A stretch of DNA of 64,000 bases, taken from DMER01 sp003451645. GTDB lineage: Bacteria > Pseudomonadota > Alphaproteobacteria > Micropepsales > Micropepsaceae. Of the stretch, positions 43,951-53,614 are shown in pieces; the stretch's first letter is position 1; the number at the start of each line of letters is the position of its first letter. Under the pieces are notes generated by a model. It did no database searches, was not told where the DNA came from, and saw only the letters and a program-made list of their open reading frames with translations. Position numbers and translations under genes: made by a program. The stretch spans positions 12,636 through 76,635 of the forward strand of contig DALYLR010000015.1 in the NCBI GenBank assembly GCA_031976175.1. The letters run 5' to 3'.

Positions 43951-44363
43951 GTGAAGCCTTTATTCTTCATCCAACCCTTGCGGCCGATACGATTCAGATT
44001 GCGCACTGGCCATTGTGTGAGGTGCTGCTGATGGATGACAGCCGCTTTACGTGGGTCATCCTGGTGCCCAGGCGCGCCGGTGCCACCGAGTGGTTTGATC
44101 TTGGTGCTGAGGATGCAAGCGTTCTGCATAAGGAGACACTACACGTAGCGAGGCAGCTAAAGGCGCTGACAGGTGCCAGCAAGATCAATATCGGTGCGTT
44201 GGGCAATGTGGTGAGCCAACTGCATGTTCATGTGGTCGCGCGCATGGCGGGCGATGCAGGATGGCCCGGACCTGTGTGGGGATTGCCCGGACGGACGCGG
44301 TATACGGACGATGAAGCGCGTATGCTTGGCGAGAGGCTGTCGGCGCTGACGCCACCCGGTTAA
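43947..44363 (+). CDS. HIT family hydrolase
   Basis: 138 aa. Histidine triad region QLHVHVVAR with His93 and His95; the third His of the triad is replaced by Arg/Ala (HVHVVAR), as in a minority group of HIT proteins. ATGA overlap with the phosphatidyltransferase. A nucleotide by-product such as CMP-type compound could be its substrate, but that is a guess. Confidence 0.88.
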   Translation: MSEAFILHPTLAADTIQIAHWPLCEVLLMDDSRFTWVILVPRRAGATEWFDLGAEDASVLHKETLHVARQLKALTGASKINIGALGNVVSQLHVHVVARMAGDAGWPGPVWGLPGRTRYTDDEARMLGERLSALTPPG

Positions 44364-44436
44364 TAAAACGCCAACATCGGCTGGCATAGGCCTTGCGACG
44401 CCACAGGTGTTCGCCTGCGCAAAGTGTGAGTGAGAC

Positions 44437-45312
44437 ATGAAGCTGATCACGATCCCCTCCCAAGCCGACACCGCATCCGCGATGCCTGCGGGCAAGACAC
44501 AAGTCATGAGTGCCTTGCAGGATGCAGCTGCACGCACGGGCGTGGACTTCGATTATCTTTTGAAGACGGCAACGCGGGAATCGAGCCTTAATCCTGAGGC
44601 AAAGGCCAGGACTTCGTCTGCGTCCGGATTGTTCCAATTTATTGAGCAGACGTGGCTTGCGACCCTCAAAGACCACGGTGCGCAGTTCGGTCTTGGCACT
44701 GCGGCCAAGCATATTGAGCAAGATTCGAATGGACGGTACAAGATTGCCGACCGGCAGGCGAGGGCGGAAATTCTTGCCCTGCGCAATGATCCGCATGCGG
44801 CCGCCGTGATGGCGGGGGCGTTCACGTCGGAGAACGCCTTGGCGCTGGAACGGGAGTTGGGGCGCAAGCCAAACCAAGGCGAGGTCTATGCCGCCCACTT
44901 CATGGGGCAGGCAGGCGCACTGAAGTTGATCAAGGCAGCTGCGGGTAATGGCTCTCAGACGGCTGCCTCATTGTTCCCGGCGGAGGCGCGCGCCAATCGC
45001 TCGATCTTCTATGACAAGAGCGGCACTGCCCGATCGGCGGCAGGCGTCCTCGCCGAGTTGCAGCGCAAACATGATAACAGTGCAGCCCCAGTCATGATGG
45101 CGAGCGCGCAAGGGCCTCTGCCTTCTGCGCCTGCGCCAGAGACACAATCTGGCATTAGGGGCGCGATCTTTGATACCGCCCCAGCGGGAGCCTCACCACC
45201 GCAAGAGCCCTACATCATCTCCCCCTTACTGGTGCAAATTCTGGCCAGCATGGACGGTGTGGACACGCCGGGGGACAAGCCGCGCTCCTTGTCGGACGCC
45301 CTGTCGACCTAA
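44437..45312 (+). CDS. Lytic transglycosylase (SLT domain)
   Basis: 291 aa. Catalytic Glu48 in TRESSLNPEA with ASGLFQFIEQTW, the SLT/goose-lysozyme-like core at residues 25-110; NQGEVYAAHFMGQAGA follows. No signal peptide, so export would need another route, as with flagellar or type III-linked transglycosylases. The C-terminal 100 residues are Pro/Ala-rich. Confidence 0.85.
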   Translation: MKLITIPSQADTASAMPAGKTQVMSALQDAAARTGVDFDYLLKTATRESSLNPEAKARTSSASGLFQFIEQTWLATLKDHGAQFGLGTAAKHIEQDSNGRYKIADRQARAEILALRNDPHAAAVMAGAFTSENALALERELGRKPNQGEVYAAHFMGQAGALKLIKAAAGNGSQTAASLFPAEARANRSIFYDKSGTARSAAGVLAELQRKHDNSAAPVMMASAQGPLPSAPAPETQSGIRGAIFDTAPAGASPPQEPYIISPLLVQILASMDGVDTPGDKPRSLSDALST

Positions 45313-45393
45313 AGTCTCGCCTCCTCGACAATCTAAGGGCGGCAGGATAGGCATCGGCGGGCGCGCGTAAAGTCGGCAGCGGGGCACGGCAGA

Positions 45394-46539
45394 ATGATCA
45401 TCGTCTTCAAACGCTGGTGGGGCATGATGCTCGCCATCCTGGCCCTGCAAATCGGTAATGGCGTGTCCGGCATTACCATCAGCCTGCGGAGCGAGGCGGC
45501 CGGGTTCGATGCCAATGCCATGGGCTGGATTATCGGGGTGTTCTTCTTGGGCTCGGCCGCGGGCTCGCTCGCGCCGCCATGGGTCCTCCGGTGGACCGGG
45601 CTTACAGGCGCGTTCATCGTCTTTACACTGATTGCGGGGGGAAGTGTTGCGGGCTTCACATTCACAGATGACCCGGTGGCGTGGATGATGTTGCGGTTCG
45701 CGCAAGGGTTTGGCTTGTCCGCAATGTTTGCGACGGCAGAGAGCTGGCTCAATTTGGCGACGGGCAATGATTGGCGCGCGCGCACTTTTGCGGTCTACAT
45801 CATGATGCAGCTTCTGGGCCTTGCCGCCGGTCAGCTTGGTGTCAGCCTTGGCGACATCACTGGTGCCGCGGGCTTGGCCACCGCGGCGCTTTTGATGACG
45901 GGTTCGAGCTTGTTCTTGATCGCGGCGCGGCATAGCGAGCCCAGCGTCGCCTTGCGGGAGCCGCTCAATCCGATTGCCCTCACTTTCCGCGCGCCATTGG
46001 GCGCATGCGTGATCGCGATCTCCGGCTTCATGTGGGCTCTTGTTGTGGGGCTTGGGCCGGTCTTTGCCGAACGCTCAGGGCTCAGTACGACCGAGGTTTC
46101 CGTCTTTACGGCCATCGCGGTTTTAGGAGGCCTGATCGCGCAGTTTCCGCTGGGCCATTGGGCAGACCACAGCGACCGCAGGATGGTTCTGGCCTTCATG
46201 GGCAGCGTGGCGGCGGCCTTTGCGTTGGCTGGCGCGCTGGTGCCGCAGCCATGGGCGATCACTCTCTTTCTGATCTCATGCGTCGTCGGCGCAATGACAT
46301 TTCCCGTCTATGCGGTTGCGGCGTCTCTAGTGAACGAAGTGCTGGCGCAGGAGGAGCGGGTCGCGGCCAGCGCCGCCATGGTTCTGTACTTCGGTCTGGG
46401 CGCCACGCTTGCGCCGGTTCTCGGCGCTCAAGCGATGGCGATCGCAGGCCCTCACGCCTTTTTTCTGGCGGCCGCACTGGTTTGCGCAGCGCAGGCTCTT
46501 CTCCTGTCCTTGCGGTCTTGGGACACGACCCCTCACTAG
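45394..46539 (+). CDS. MFS transporter (YcaD-like)
   Basis: 381 aa with about 12 hydrophobic segments; GNGVSGITISLRSEAAGFDANAMGWIIGVFFLGSAAGS is typical of the YcaD/COG0477 type, with the MFS motif region FPLGHWADHSDRR after TM7. Substrate unknown. Its stop shares CTAG with that of the convergent rsm22 gene. Confidence 0.85.
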   Translation: MIIVFKRWWGMMLAILALQIGNGVSGITISLRSEAAGFDANAMGWIIGVFFLGSAAGSLAPPWVLRWTGLTGAFIVFTLIAGGSVAGFTFTDDPVAWMMLRFAQGFGLSAMFATAESWLNLATGNDWRARTFAVYIMMQLLGLAAGQLGVSLGDITGAAGLATAALLMTGSSLFLIAARHSEPSVALREPLNPIALTFRAPLGACVIAISGFMWALVVGLGPVFAERSGLSTTEVSVFTAIAVLGGLIAQFPLGHWADHSDRRMVLAFMGSVAAAFALAGALVPQPWAITLFLISCVVGAMTFPVYAVAASLVNEVLAQEERVAASAAMVLYFGLGATLAPVLGAQAMAIAGPHAFFLAAALVCAAQALLLSLRSWDTTPH

Positions 46540-47507
46540 GGGTGTGGTGGCCAGATGTCACCCCACTCGGCATCGCGGGCCTGACGATAATGGGGGCCTT
46601 GGCTGCGCGCAATAATCCGTGGCCCCGCGCCGCCCTCAGTGCACAGATCAAGGCGCACATGGCCGCCATGCTTGACGGGCCGCTTGATGATCCGTGCGCG
46701 GTAACTTTTGAGATCGAGCGGATTGCGCAATGCCGCCACAAAGGAGAACTTCTCGTCCTCGTAAGCGAGTTTTGCACCCTTTGCGCGGCGATGTGCGGCG
46801 CTACGGTTGAGGCGTACACTGAAGTGGCACCAGTCTGGGTCCCGCAAAGGACAGGGCGCTTGGTGGGGGCACGGGCTTGCGATCACCGCGCCGTACGTGA
46901 TCAACCGGTCGCGCACACGGCGGATGGTCGCGAACCCATGCGGGGTGCCGGGTTCGACAATCAGGATAGCCTGTCCTGCCGCGTTCCATAGCGTGTCTAG
47001 CAGGGTGTCTTGTTCCTTCGATGCGCTCTCATTCAATACATAAGCGGCGACAACGAGGTCTGCTTGCGCGCGCACCATACTCAGGGGCCCCGCGACTGCG
47101 TTGGCGTCAGCAATCGCACCATTACCGCAGGCATTGGCCAGGTCTTTGGCAATGGCAAACCAGCTTTGATCAGCATCGGCAAGGACAATGGTCTGAAGGC
47201 CGGGCAAATGGCCGGATGCCGCAAAGCTGGCGGTTGCCGGGCCGCAACCAGCGTCCAGCAGGCTCGTCCAATCGCTGCCTTGATAAGCGTCCAGCAAATG
47301 AGAGAGCGCCATGCTGATCGCGGCAAAGGTCGCGGGAAACCTGGCGGCGAGGTAGGCTTGCTTCTCGGCGGCGCTTAAGAACACAGTGCCCGTGCCGGCA
47401 GCACTGCGGTACTGGCCGCTGAGAGTTGCATAGGCACCAGCATTCCCCTGCGCCCTTGTTAAGGCGGCGGTAAGCTCAGGCCCTGGTTCAAATGGGCGGG
47501 ACAGCAT
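46536..47507 (-). CDS. Rsm22-like methyltransferase-fold protein
   Basis: 323 aa. SLLDAGCGPATASFAA at about 83-98 is the SAM motif I; CPLRDPDWCHFSVRL is the conserved zinc- or cluster-binding part of the Rsm22 family, with YEDEKFSFVAALR. Related to the mitochondrial small-ribosomal-subunit protein METTL17/Rsm22, which helps small-subunit assembly. Confidence 0.9.
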   Translation of the reverse strand: MLSRPFEPGPELTAALTRAQGNAGAYATLSGQYRSAAGTGTVFLSAAEKQAYLAARFPATFAAISMALSHLLDAYQGSDWTSLLDAGCGPATASFAASGHLPGLQTIVLADADQSWFAIAKDLANACGNGAIADANAVAGPLSMVRAQADLVVAAYVLNESASKEQDTLLDTLWNAAGQAILIVEPGTPHGFATIRRVRDRLITYGAVIASPCPHQAPCPLRDPDWCHFSVRLNRSAAHRRAKGAKLAYEDEKFSFVAALRNPLDLKSYRARIIKRPVKHGGHVRLDLCTEGGAGPRIIARSQGPHYRQARDAEWGDIWPPHP

Positions 47508-47549
47508 CCAGGTAACCCACCATTAAGTGTGATCCGATAGCGTTCGACC

Positions 47550-48668
47550 ATGACATATTCTGCGTCCCGTATCGCGCTCAGTCTCGACGACGTTCAGGCC
47601 TTGCTCACCGATCCGCGGCCACAGTCGCGCGCCGATGTCGCTCGGAAAGTGGCGATCGGCCTCGACCAAAGTCCATTGAGCGAGGCTGAGCGCAAGCTGG
47701 CACTCGACATCTTGCGGGCGATGGCCAAGGACGCCGAAAGCCGGGTGCGGCAGGCCATTGCCGAGACGATGAAATCCTCCGATGCGCTGCCGCATGATGT
47801 GGCGATGGCTTTGGCCAAGGATGAAGAGAGTGCGGTGTCCGCGCCTGTCCTGCGGGAGTCTCGCGTGCTGACCGATGAAGATCTGATCAGCGTGCTCGCG
47901 GATGGACATGGTGATAAGCAAATCGCAATTGCGGGCCGGGCCGATGTGTCGGAGGCGGTATCTGCCGCAGTGGTGCGCACCGGCAATGCTGCTGCGGTGA
48001 CCACGCTGGTCGAGAATACGGGCGCGCGCATCGACGAGGCGGCCTTCTCTGAGGCGCTCGACCGATACGCCGAGTTCGAAACAATCAAGAGCGGCATGGT
48101 CATGCGCGCGGCTTTGCCGTCGACGATTGCCGAGCGTCTCGTGGCGCTGGTCTCTGACAAACTCAAGCTTGAGCTGGTCTCCCGCCATCCGGTCTCGCCG
48201 GAAACCGCGGCGGATGTTCTCTATGCGGCACGCGAGCAAGCGACCGTTGGCATTCTGCCAGGTGCCAACAGCGATCTTCCGGCATTGGTGCGGCAATTGC
48301 GGAACAAAGGGCGGCTCACCGCCAGTCTGATCCTGCGCGCCATCTGCATTGGCGATATCCGCTTCTTTGAGGAAGCCATTGCGCAGCTGGCAGGCACCTC
48401 GCCAGCCAAGGCCTCGCTCCTGATCCATGATGCCGGTCCACTCGGCCTCAAAGCGATCTTTCAGAAGGCCAATCTCTCGCCAGTCTTCTTCCCCGCCTTT
48501 CGCGTCGCGATCGACGTCTACAAGGACATTGAGCTGACGGCGGGTCCCGATGCGCGTGAGCGGTTCGAACGGCAAATGATCGAGCGCATCTTGACCCAGT
48601 ACCAAGATATGGAAGTGGGCGACCTTGACTATCTGCTCGGAAAATTGAACCAGGCCCACGCCGCTTAG
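47550..48668 (+). CDS. DUF2336 family protein
   Basis: 372 aa, all-helical, HEAT-like repeats (SRADVARKVAIGL, VRQAIAETMKSS, IAGRADVSEAV). DUF2336 is nearly confined to alphaproteobacteria and of unknown biochemical role. Cytoplasmic. Divergent from rsm22 with a short 42-nt gap. Confidence 0.9.
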   Translation: MTYSASRIALSLDDVQALLTDPRPQSRADVARKVAIGLDQSPLSEAERKLALDILRAMAKDAESRVRQAIAETMKSSDALPHDVAMALAKDEESAVSAPVLRESRVLTDEDLISVLADGHGDKQIAIAGRADVSEAVSAAVVRTGNAAAVTTLVENTGARIDEAAFSEALDRYAEFETIKSGMVMRAALPSTIAERLVALVSDKLKLELVSRHPVSPETAADVLYAAREQATVGILPGANSDLPALVRQLRNKGRLTASLILRAICIGDIRFFEEAIAQLAGTSPAKASLLIHDAGPLGLKAIFQKANLSPVFFPAFRVAIDVYKDIELTAGPDARERFERQMIERILTQYQDMEVGDLDYLLGKLNQAHAA

Positions 48669-48685
48669 GCAGTTTCCCGGAACAG

Positions 48686-48720
48686 AAAAGCCCTGCCCGC
48701 GATCTCTCGCTGAGCAGGGC
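48686..48720 (-). terminator. Hairpin terminator between DUF2336 and TPR genes
   Basis: GCCCTGC/GCAGGGC outer stem (48690-48696, 48714-48720) with an inner GCGA/TCGC pair. On the minus strand a TTTTC run follows (48685-48689), suggesting the end of the TPR gene transcript 160 nt downstream of its stop. Confidence 0.55.
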
Positions 48721-48879
48721 CTTCATCCCCCGCGCTGGCGCGCCAAACTCTTGCGGCGACTGCGCGTCATGCAACCGCGTTTCGACATTGTTTATACGTG
48801 AGGCCGCCTGAGAATGCGAGGCTTCTCAGGCCCCGTGATGCAGGAAGTCCGCGCCTGTCTCTTGATGGCAACAGTTTTG

Positions 48880-49365
48880 TTAAGGTTTGGCGGCCTTCTT
48901 ATACTCGGCGATATCAGCCTCGAGGTCCTCGCGCTCCTCGCATCCGGCGGGGCACAGCTCCTTGAGGATCGCCAATTGCGCCTCGGCCTTGGGCAAGTCC
49001 TTCATTTGAAGGTACAGTTCGCCCAGATACTCGTTGGCGCCCTTGTGCTTGGGGTCCGCCTTGAGCGCGCGCTGGTAGAAGCCTAGCGACACGTCATTCT
49101 TGCCCAGTTTGCGGTTGGCATAGCCCAGATAATTGAGGGCGTCGGCGTGATCAGCCTTCTTGGCGATGACGCGCTCCAGATAGGGGATCGCCTCGGCAAA
49201 CTTCTCAGACTTGATCAGGTACTCGCCTTGCGCGAAGTCGGCCTCCAAGGCGGCATCGTTGGATGGCTTGACAGTCGGCTCAAAGCTGCCGCCGCCTGGC
49301 GCGGCAAAAGCTGATTGCAGACCAATGAAAAGTGACAGGGCAGCAATCGTGATGGTCCGGCGCAT
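48880..49365 (-). CDS. Exported TPR protein
   Basis: 161 aa from ATG 49365 with CGGGGA upstream. Signal peptide (IAALSLFIGLQSAFA). TPR repeats at about 45-130: AIPYLERVIAKKADHADALNYLGYANRKLGKNDVSLGFYQ, then LGELYLQMKDLPKAEAQL. Periplasmic scaffold; partner unknown. Two cysteines at the end (LCPAGCEE). Confidence 0.85.
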   Translation of the reverse strand: MRRTITIAALSLFIGLQSAFAAPGGGSFEPTVKPSNDAALEADFAQGEYLIKSEKFAEAIPYLERVIAKKADHADALNYLGYANRKLGKNDVSLGFYQRALKADPKHKGANEYLGELYLQMKDLPKAEAQLAILKELCPAGCEEREDLEADIAEYKKAAKP

Positions 49366-49473
49366 GTTGATCCCCGAGTTGACGGCTGACGTTAACCCCA
49401 TTGGCGACTGACCAGAGCCACCTGTCAAGACGGGGCTATGCGGCGGGCTGCAAGCAGCCTAACGTAGTGCGTC

Positions 49474-50106
49474 ATGACCCAGAATTCACAACCCGTGCTT
49501 CGTCCCGCGAAGGAGCGTGCTTCGTCCGGCAAACGAAAAGGCGAAAGCCGCGACCGGCTCTTGCTGGCGGCGCGGCGGCTCTTTATTGAGCGCGGCTATC
49601 ATGCGACCCGGCCCCAGGATGTAGCCAGGGCTGCGGGAGTGGGGCATGGGACCTTCTACCTGCACTTTGCTGACAAGAAGGCCTGCTTCCTTGCCTTTGT
49701 TGACGAGGCGCGTCAGGAGTTGCGCGATTTCGTTTCGCAAAAGACCTCGAGTGCAAAGGGCCTTGAAGGCACAATCGAGGCGGTGCTCGACGCGATCTAT
49801 GACTATGCCGAGAGCCATCCGGGCGTACTTGCAACCGCGATGACGGATGAGACGGTCATCGGGCGGGACGGGCCAGAGGTAGCACAGACGCTTCTGGCGC
49901 AGTGGGGCGAGGAGTGGGCGGTCACGGTTCGGCAATTGGCACAGGATCATGGCGGGCTGCCGGCCGCGATGGACGAGGCCATTGTGGGGCAAGCTATCGT
50001 TGGTGCGATCCATCAGGCTTCAGCCTATTCCTATTGGCGCAAGATACCCCGGCACGTCCTTGTCAAGTCGCTGACCAAATTCATTGTCCGGGCCTTGCAT
50101 GCTTAA
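49474..50106 (+). CDS. TetR family transcriptional regulator
   Basis: 210 aa. HTH at about 25-72: RLLLAARRLFIERGYHATRPQDVARAAGVGHGTFYLHFADKKACFLAF. The C-terminal domain has a small-molecule-binding helical fold without clear ligand. Its stop overlaps that of the convergent UPF0126 gene by four bases (TTAA). Confidence 0.92.
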   Translation: MTQNSQPVLRPAKERASSGKRKGESRDRLLLAARRLFIERGYHATRPQDVARAAGVGHGTFYLHFADKKACFLAFVDEARQELRDFVSQKTSSAKGLEGTIEAVLDAIYDYAESHPGVLATAMTDETVIGRDGPEVAQTLLAQWGEEWAVTVRQLAQDHGGLPAAMDEAIVGQAIVGAIHQASAYSYWRKIPRHVLVKSLTKFIVRALHA

Positions 50107-50729
50107 AGAGTTCCGGGCGTCAGGCGCAACGAAAACAGCATAGCAAGCGACCGGATGACGAAGGTTACGACAATACAGACCGCAAAGGCCCAGATGGGCG
50201 CGAAGCCCGCGATGATCACGCCGTAGTAGGCGAAGACGCCGGATGCCACAGCAGTCACATAAAGCTCGCCGCCAAAGACGATGGGATCGCGATTGGCCAA
50301 AGTGTCCCGGATGATGCCGCCGCCACACGCGCCCAAAATGGCGAGCATCCCGGCCGTGATCGGGTTGGCAATGTGGTTGAGCACATATTGCAGGCCAACG
50401 GCCGTGAACAATGCGAGGCTGCCTGCATCCAACCAATCCAGCGCGCGGGAGATCCTGGCGACATAGGTTGCAGAGAAGAAGACCAGCCCGCCCGTCACTG
50501 CAGCGACAGGCGTGGCGTAAGGATCAACCAGCCAGCGCACGGGTGTGCGGCCGATCAGCAGATCGACCAAGGTGCCGCCGCCCACGCCTACGGCAATCGC
50601 AAGGAACAGGGCGCCGACGACATCGAACCGCCGCTCGGCTGCGAGCAGCGCGCCGGAGGCGGCGGCGCCTGCGATTGCGATGAGGTTGCCTGCGAATATC
50701 GGATCGAAGGGCCATGAGGTGAACGGCAT
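50103..50729 (-). CDS. UPF0126/TRIC-like membrane protein
   Basis: 208 aa, seven hydrophobic segments arranged as two similar halves: FDVVGALFLAIAVGVGGGTLVDLLIG and ANPITAGMLAILGACGGGIIRDTL, the duplicated GxGGGxxRD-like motif of UPF0126. Bacterial relatives are trimeric intracellular cation channel homologues or possible glycine transporters. Confidence 0.9.
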   Translation of the reverse strand: MPFTSWPFDPIFAGNLIAIAGAAASGALLAAERRFDVVGALFLAIAVGVGGGTLVDLLIGRTPVRWLVDPYATPVAAVTGGLVFFSATYVARISRALDWLDAGSLALFTAVGLQYVLNHIANPITAGMLAILGACGGGIIRDTLANRDPIVFGGELYVTAVASGVFAYYGVIIAGFAPIWAFAVCIVVTFVIRSLAMLFSLRLTPGTL

Positions 50730-50892
50730 TGTGCGGTCCTTGCTTGCTCGAAAGTGTGCTGCGGACTGTCGCGGCCGTTATCGTGAAGTCAAGCGGACAG
50801 AAATTCCCGTCAAAGGCCGCCTTGCGTTTGCCTAATGCTTCACATTAAGCTGAGAGGAGTGGCGGGATGCGGACCAACAGGGCGGTGGTGTC

Positions 50893-52560
50893 ATGGGATG
50901 GCGGTTTTGGATTGTGGCGGTGGTACTTCTCATCGCGGCGGGCCTGGGCGCGCGCTGGTATCTGACAACGCAGAACCCGCTGCTCCTCGTCCGGATGATT
51001 GTCTGGTTCCAGCCTAAGCCGAAGCCCAATATTCCGGTGACCTGGCAGCAGGGGCCTGCGGCGCCCGAGAAACCGGCGGGCGAGCGCGCGCCGAACATCA
51101 TCGTGATTGTCGCCGACGATCTTGGCTACAACGACATCAGCCTGCATGGCGGCGTTGCGAAGGGCGCAGTCCGGACACCGAACATTGACGCGCTGGGCAG
51201 TGACGGCGTGATCCTGAAGCGGGGTTACTCTGGCAATGCGACGTGCTCACCCTCGCGCGCGGCCATGATGACGGGACGTTTCGCGACGCGCTTTGGTTTT
51301 GAATACACGCCAGCGCCAAAAACCTTTGCGCGCAACATTGCCGGCTATGTGAATTCAAGGCCTGGGCTGCCGAGCATCTATCACGCAGAGCGCGAGGGCG
51401 ATGTGCTGCCACCGGAGCAATTGGGTGTGCCGTCCACGGAGGTCATGCTGCCGGAGCTGTTGAAGCAGGCGAACTATCACAGCGTGATGCTGGGCAAGTG
51501 GCATCTGGGCGATGCTAAAGGCATGACGCCGTTTGAGCGCGGGTTTAATGAGGCGCTGGCCTTCATGCCAGGTGCTGCGATGTTCCTGCCAGAGAAGCAT
51601 CCTGACGTGGTCAACTCCAAGCAAGATTTCGATCCCATCGATCAGTTCCTCTGGGTCGCGCTGCCGTTTCAGATCAATTACAACAACGGGCCGAATTTCA
51701 TGCCCGACAAATACATGACGGATTATCTGGGCGACGAAGCGGTGAAGGCGATCGAGGCAAACCGCAACCGGCCGTTCTTCATGTATCTGGCCTTCAATGC
51801 TCCGCATACGCCTCTACAGGCGCTGAAATCCGATTATGACGCGCTGAGCGGGATTGAGGATCATCGTTTGCGCGTCTATGGCGCCATGATCAAAGCACTC
51901 GACCGCAATGTCGGCAAAGTGATGGACGCCTTGAAAGCGCAAGGGTTGGACGAGAATACGCTCGTGGTCTTTACGTCGGACAATGGGGGCGCCCATTATG
52001 TCGGCCTGCCGGAGATCAACGCGCCCTATCGCGGCTGGAAGGCCACGTTCTTTGAGGGCGGCATCCGGGTGCCATACTTCATGCGCTGGCCGGCAAAACT
52101 GCCCAAGGGTGCCACCTTTGAGGTTCCGGCTGGCCATGTCGACATCTTCGCCACCGCCGCTGCAGCCGCCGGTGTGCCCTTGCCCGATGGGCGGACGATC
52201 GATGGCGTGGACTTGAGCCAGTTTGTTACGGGCGCGGCCGCGCCGGACACGCTGGACCGGCCGCTCTTCTGGCGGTCAGGCGGGTACAAGGTCTTGCTCC
52301 ATCGCGGCTGGAAGCTGCAAGTCTCGGAACGGCAGGGCAAAACCTGGCTGTTCAATGTTGAGGCCGATCCGTTTGAGAAGACCAACGTCGCGGAGACGGA
52401 AACGGCCAAGGCCGCAGAGATGATGGCGAAGCTCACCGAAATCGATAGTGCGCAAGCCAAGCCGCTATGGCCCAGCCTCATCGAAAGCCCTGTTCCCATC
52501 GATCATCCGCGCGTCGACGGCGTGAGCGAGAAGGACGAGCACATCTACTGGTCAAACTGA
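50893..52560 (+). CDS. Arylsulfatase-type sulfatase
   Basis: 555 aa. N-terminal membrane anchor (WIVAVVLLIAAGLGARW). NIIVIVADDLGYND binds calcium with the Asp pair; CSPSR at Cys118 is the site turned into formylglycine. Anaerobic or FGE-type maturase is not in the window. Late FTSDNGG and WKLQVSERQ are typical. Periplasmic hydrolysis of a sulfate ester; substrate unknown. May be linked to the TPR-sulfotransferase only in a broad sense. Confidence 0.92.
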   Translation: MGWRFWIVAVVLLIAAGLGARWYLTTQNPLLLVRMIVWFQPKPKPNIPVTWQQGPAAPEKPAGERAPNIIVIVADDLGYNDISLHGGVAKGAVRTPNIDALGSDGVILKRGYSGNATCSPSRAAMMTGRFATRFGFEYTPAPKTFARNIAGYVNSRPGLPSIYHAEREGDVLPPEQLGVPSTEVMLPELLKQANYHSVMLGKWHLGDAKGMTPFERGFNEALAFMPGAAMFLPEKHPDVVNSKQDFDPIDQFLWVALPFQINYNNGPNFMPDKYMTDYLGDEAVKAIEANRNRPFFMYLAFNAPHTPLQALKSDYDALSGIEDHRLRVYGAMIKALDRNVGKVMDALKAQGLDENTLVVFTSDNGGAHYVGLPEINAPYRGWKATFFEGGIRVPYFMRWPAKLPKGATFEVPAGHVDIFATAAAAAGVPLPDGRTIDGVDLSQFVTGAAAPDTLDRPLFWRSGGYKVLLHRGWKLQVSERQGKTWLFNVEADPFEKTNVAETETAKAAEMMAKLTEIDSAQAKPLWPSLIESPVPIDHPRVDGVSEKDEHIYWSN

Positions 52561-52561
52561 G

Positions 52562-53614
52562 CTATTGGGCGTCGGGTCTGGGTAAGGAGACGCTTTCGTC
52601 TTCGACCAGCCAGCGCAGCAAGACCGCGCAGCCGACTTGTTTGGAGACCGCGTTTGGATCCCAGACGCCGTCAGCGACGAATTTGCCCTTGGTGTAGTGG
52701 TTCGACATGCTCCACAGATAGGGCGTGTTGATGCCGTTGCGGCGCGAGCCGATGCCATTGTAGCGCTCCAGCCGGTAAAGCGTGCGCTCCAAGCTCCAAT
52801 CCGTTTGGCCGACGAATTTGTCGTAGGTCAGTGCATCGATCGCAGAGGACACCCAATCGGAGGGTGGCAGCCAAATGGCGGGCCGGTTCTTGGGGACGAT
52901 CTTGGTGCGGGCGCTCAAGGGATCGCCATTGTGCAAATGGCTGGTCAGGCTGAACGAGCACTCCATCATGTGGATCAGGCCGACGACATACCAGGGCACG
53001 CCGGTCTTTTGCTCAACCTCCCGGTACAAGGGCTCGCGCGGCTCTGCAATGATGCGGTTGCCCATGCGCGAAACGAGAGCCCGGCGTTCCGGGGTAATCA
53101 CGCAGGACCAGAAGAGGCGGCGGTATTCCTCCTTCGCGGCCTCATTGTAGGGAAACGTGAAGCGCACCGTGCGGGCGGCGCGCGCCGCGGGATTTTCAGC
53201 GCGCGTTAGCGCGCGCAGCCGGGCTCCAGCGACGTCGTTCATCGCGGTGGATTTGGCATCGCCAATGAGTGAGCGTGCGCCCGCAGTCGTGGCGCGGTCC
53301 ATCACCTCAAGGTAGCGGTCGGCCAGATCGACAAACTCGTCATCGCCCGGAGGAGGCACCGTGATCGTGCGGGCGCCAACGCGTGCGCCTTTGGGCGCAG
53401 GCGGCAGTTTCAGATCATCAGCCTCCTTCTCCAAAGCGCGCAGAGCGGCCAGAGGATCGGCAGCAGGGGGCGGCACGGCCGGGGCCTGCGACGCCTCTGT
53501 AGCGCCTTCGCTAGCGGCATAGCCTGGCCCGCTGAGCCCGGCAGCCAAAGCCGCGGTGGACATGGCCAGGAAGGCACGGCGGTTGGTCTGGGAGCCGGAC
53601 TGGGACGAGGACAT
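52562..53614 (-). CDS. Tat-exported lysozyme-like protein (COG5526 type)
   Basis: 350 aa. Twin-arginine signal NRRAFLAMSTAALAAGLSGPGYA. Residues about 190-345 resemble the lysozyme-like domain of COG5526: GLIHMMECSFSLTSHLHNGDPLSART (Glu), WSLERTLYRLERYNG and TPYLWSMSNHY. Probably cuts cell-wall peptidoglycan or a related polymer. ATG 53614 chosen; no clear Shine-Dalgarno. It ends one base after the sulfatase stop, convergent. Confidence 0.75.
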   Translation of the reverse strand: MSSSQSGSQTNRRAFLAMSTAALAAGLSGPGYAASEGATEASQAPAVPPPAADPLAALRALEKEADDLKLPPAPKGARVGARTITVPPPGDDEFVDLADRYLEVMDRATTAGARSLIGDAKSTAMNDVAGARLRALTRAENPAARAARTVRFTFPYNEAAKEEYRRLFWSCVITPERRALVSRMGNRIIAEPREPLYREVEQKTGVPWYVVGLIHMMECSFSLTSHLHNGDPLSARTKIVPKNRPAIWLPPSDWVSSAIDALTYDKFVGQTDWSLERTLYRLERYNGIGSRRNGINTPYLWSMSNHYTKGKFVADGVWDPNAVSKQVGCAVLLRWLVEDESVSLPRPDAQ

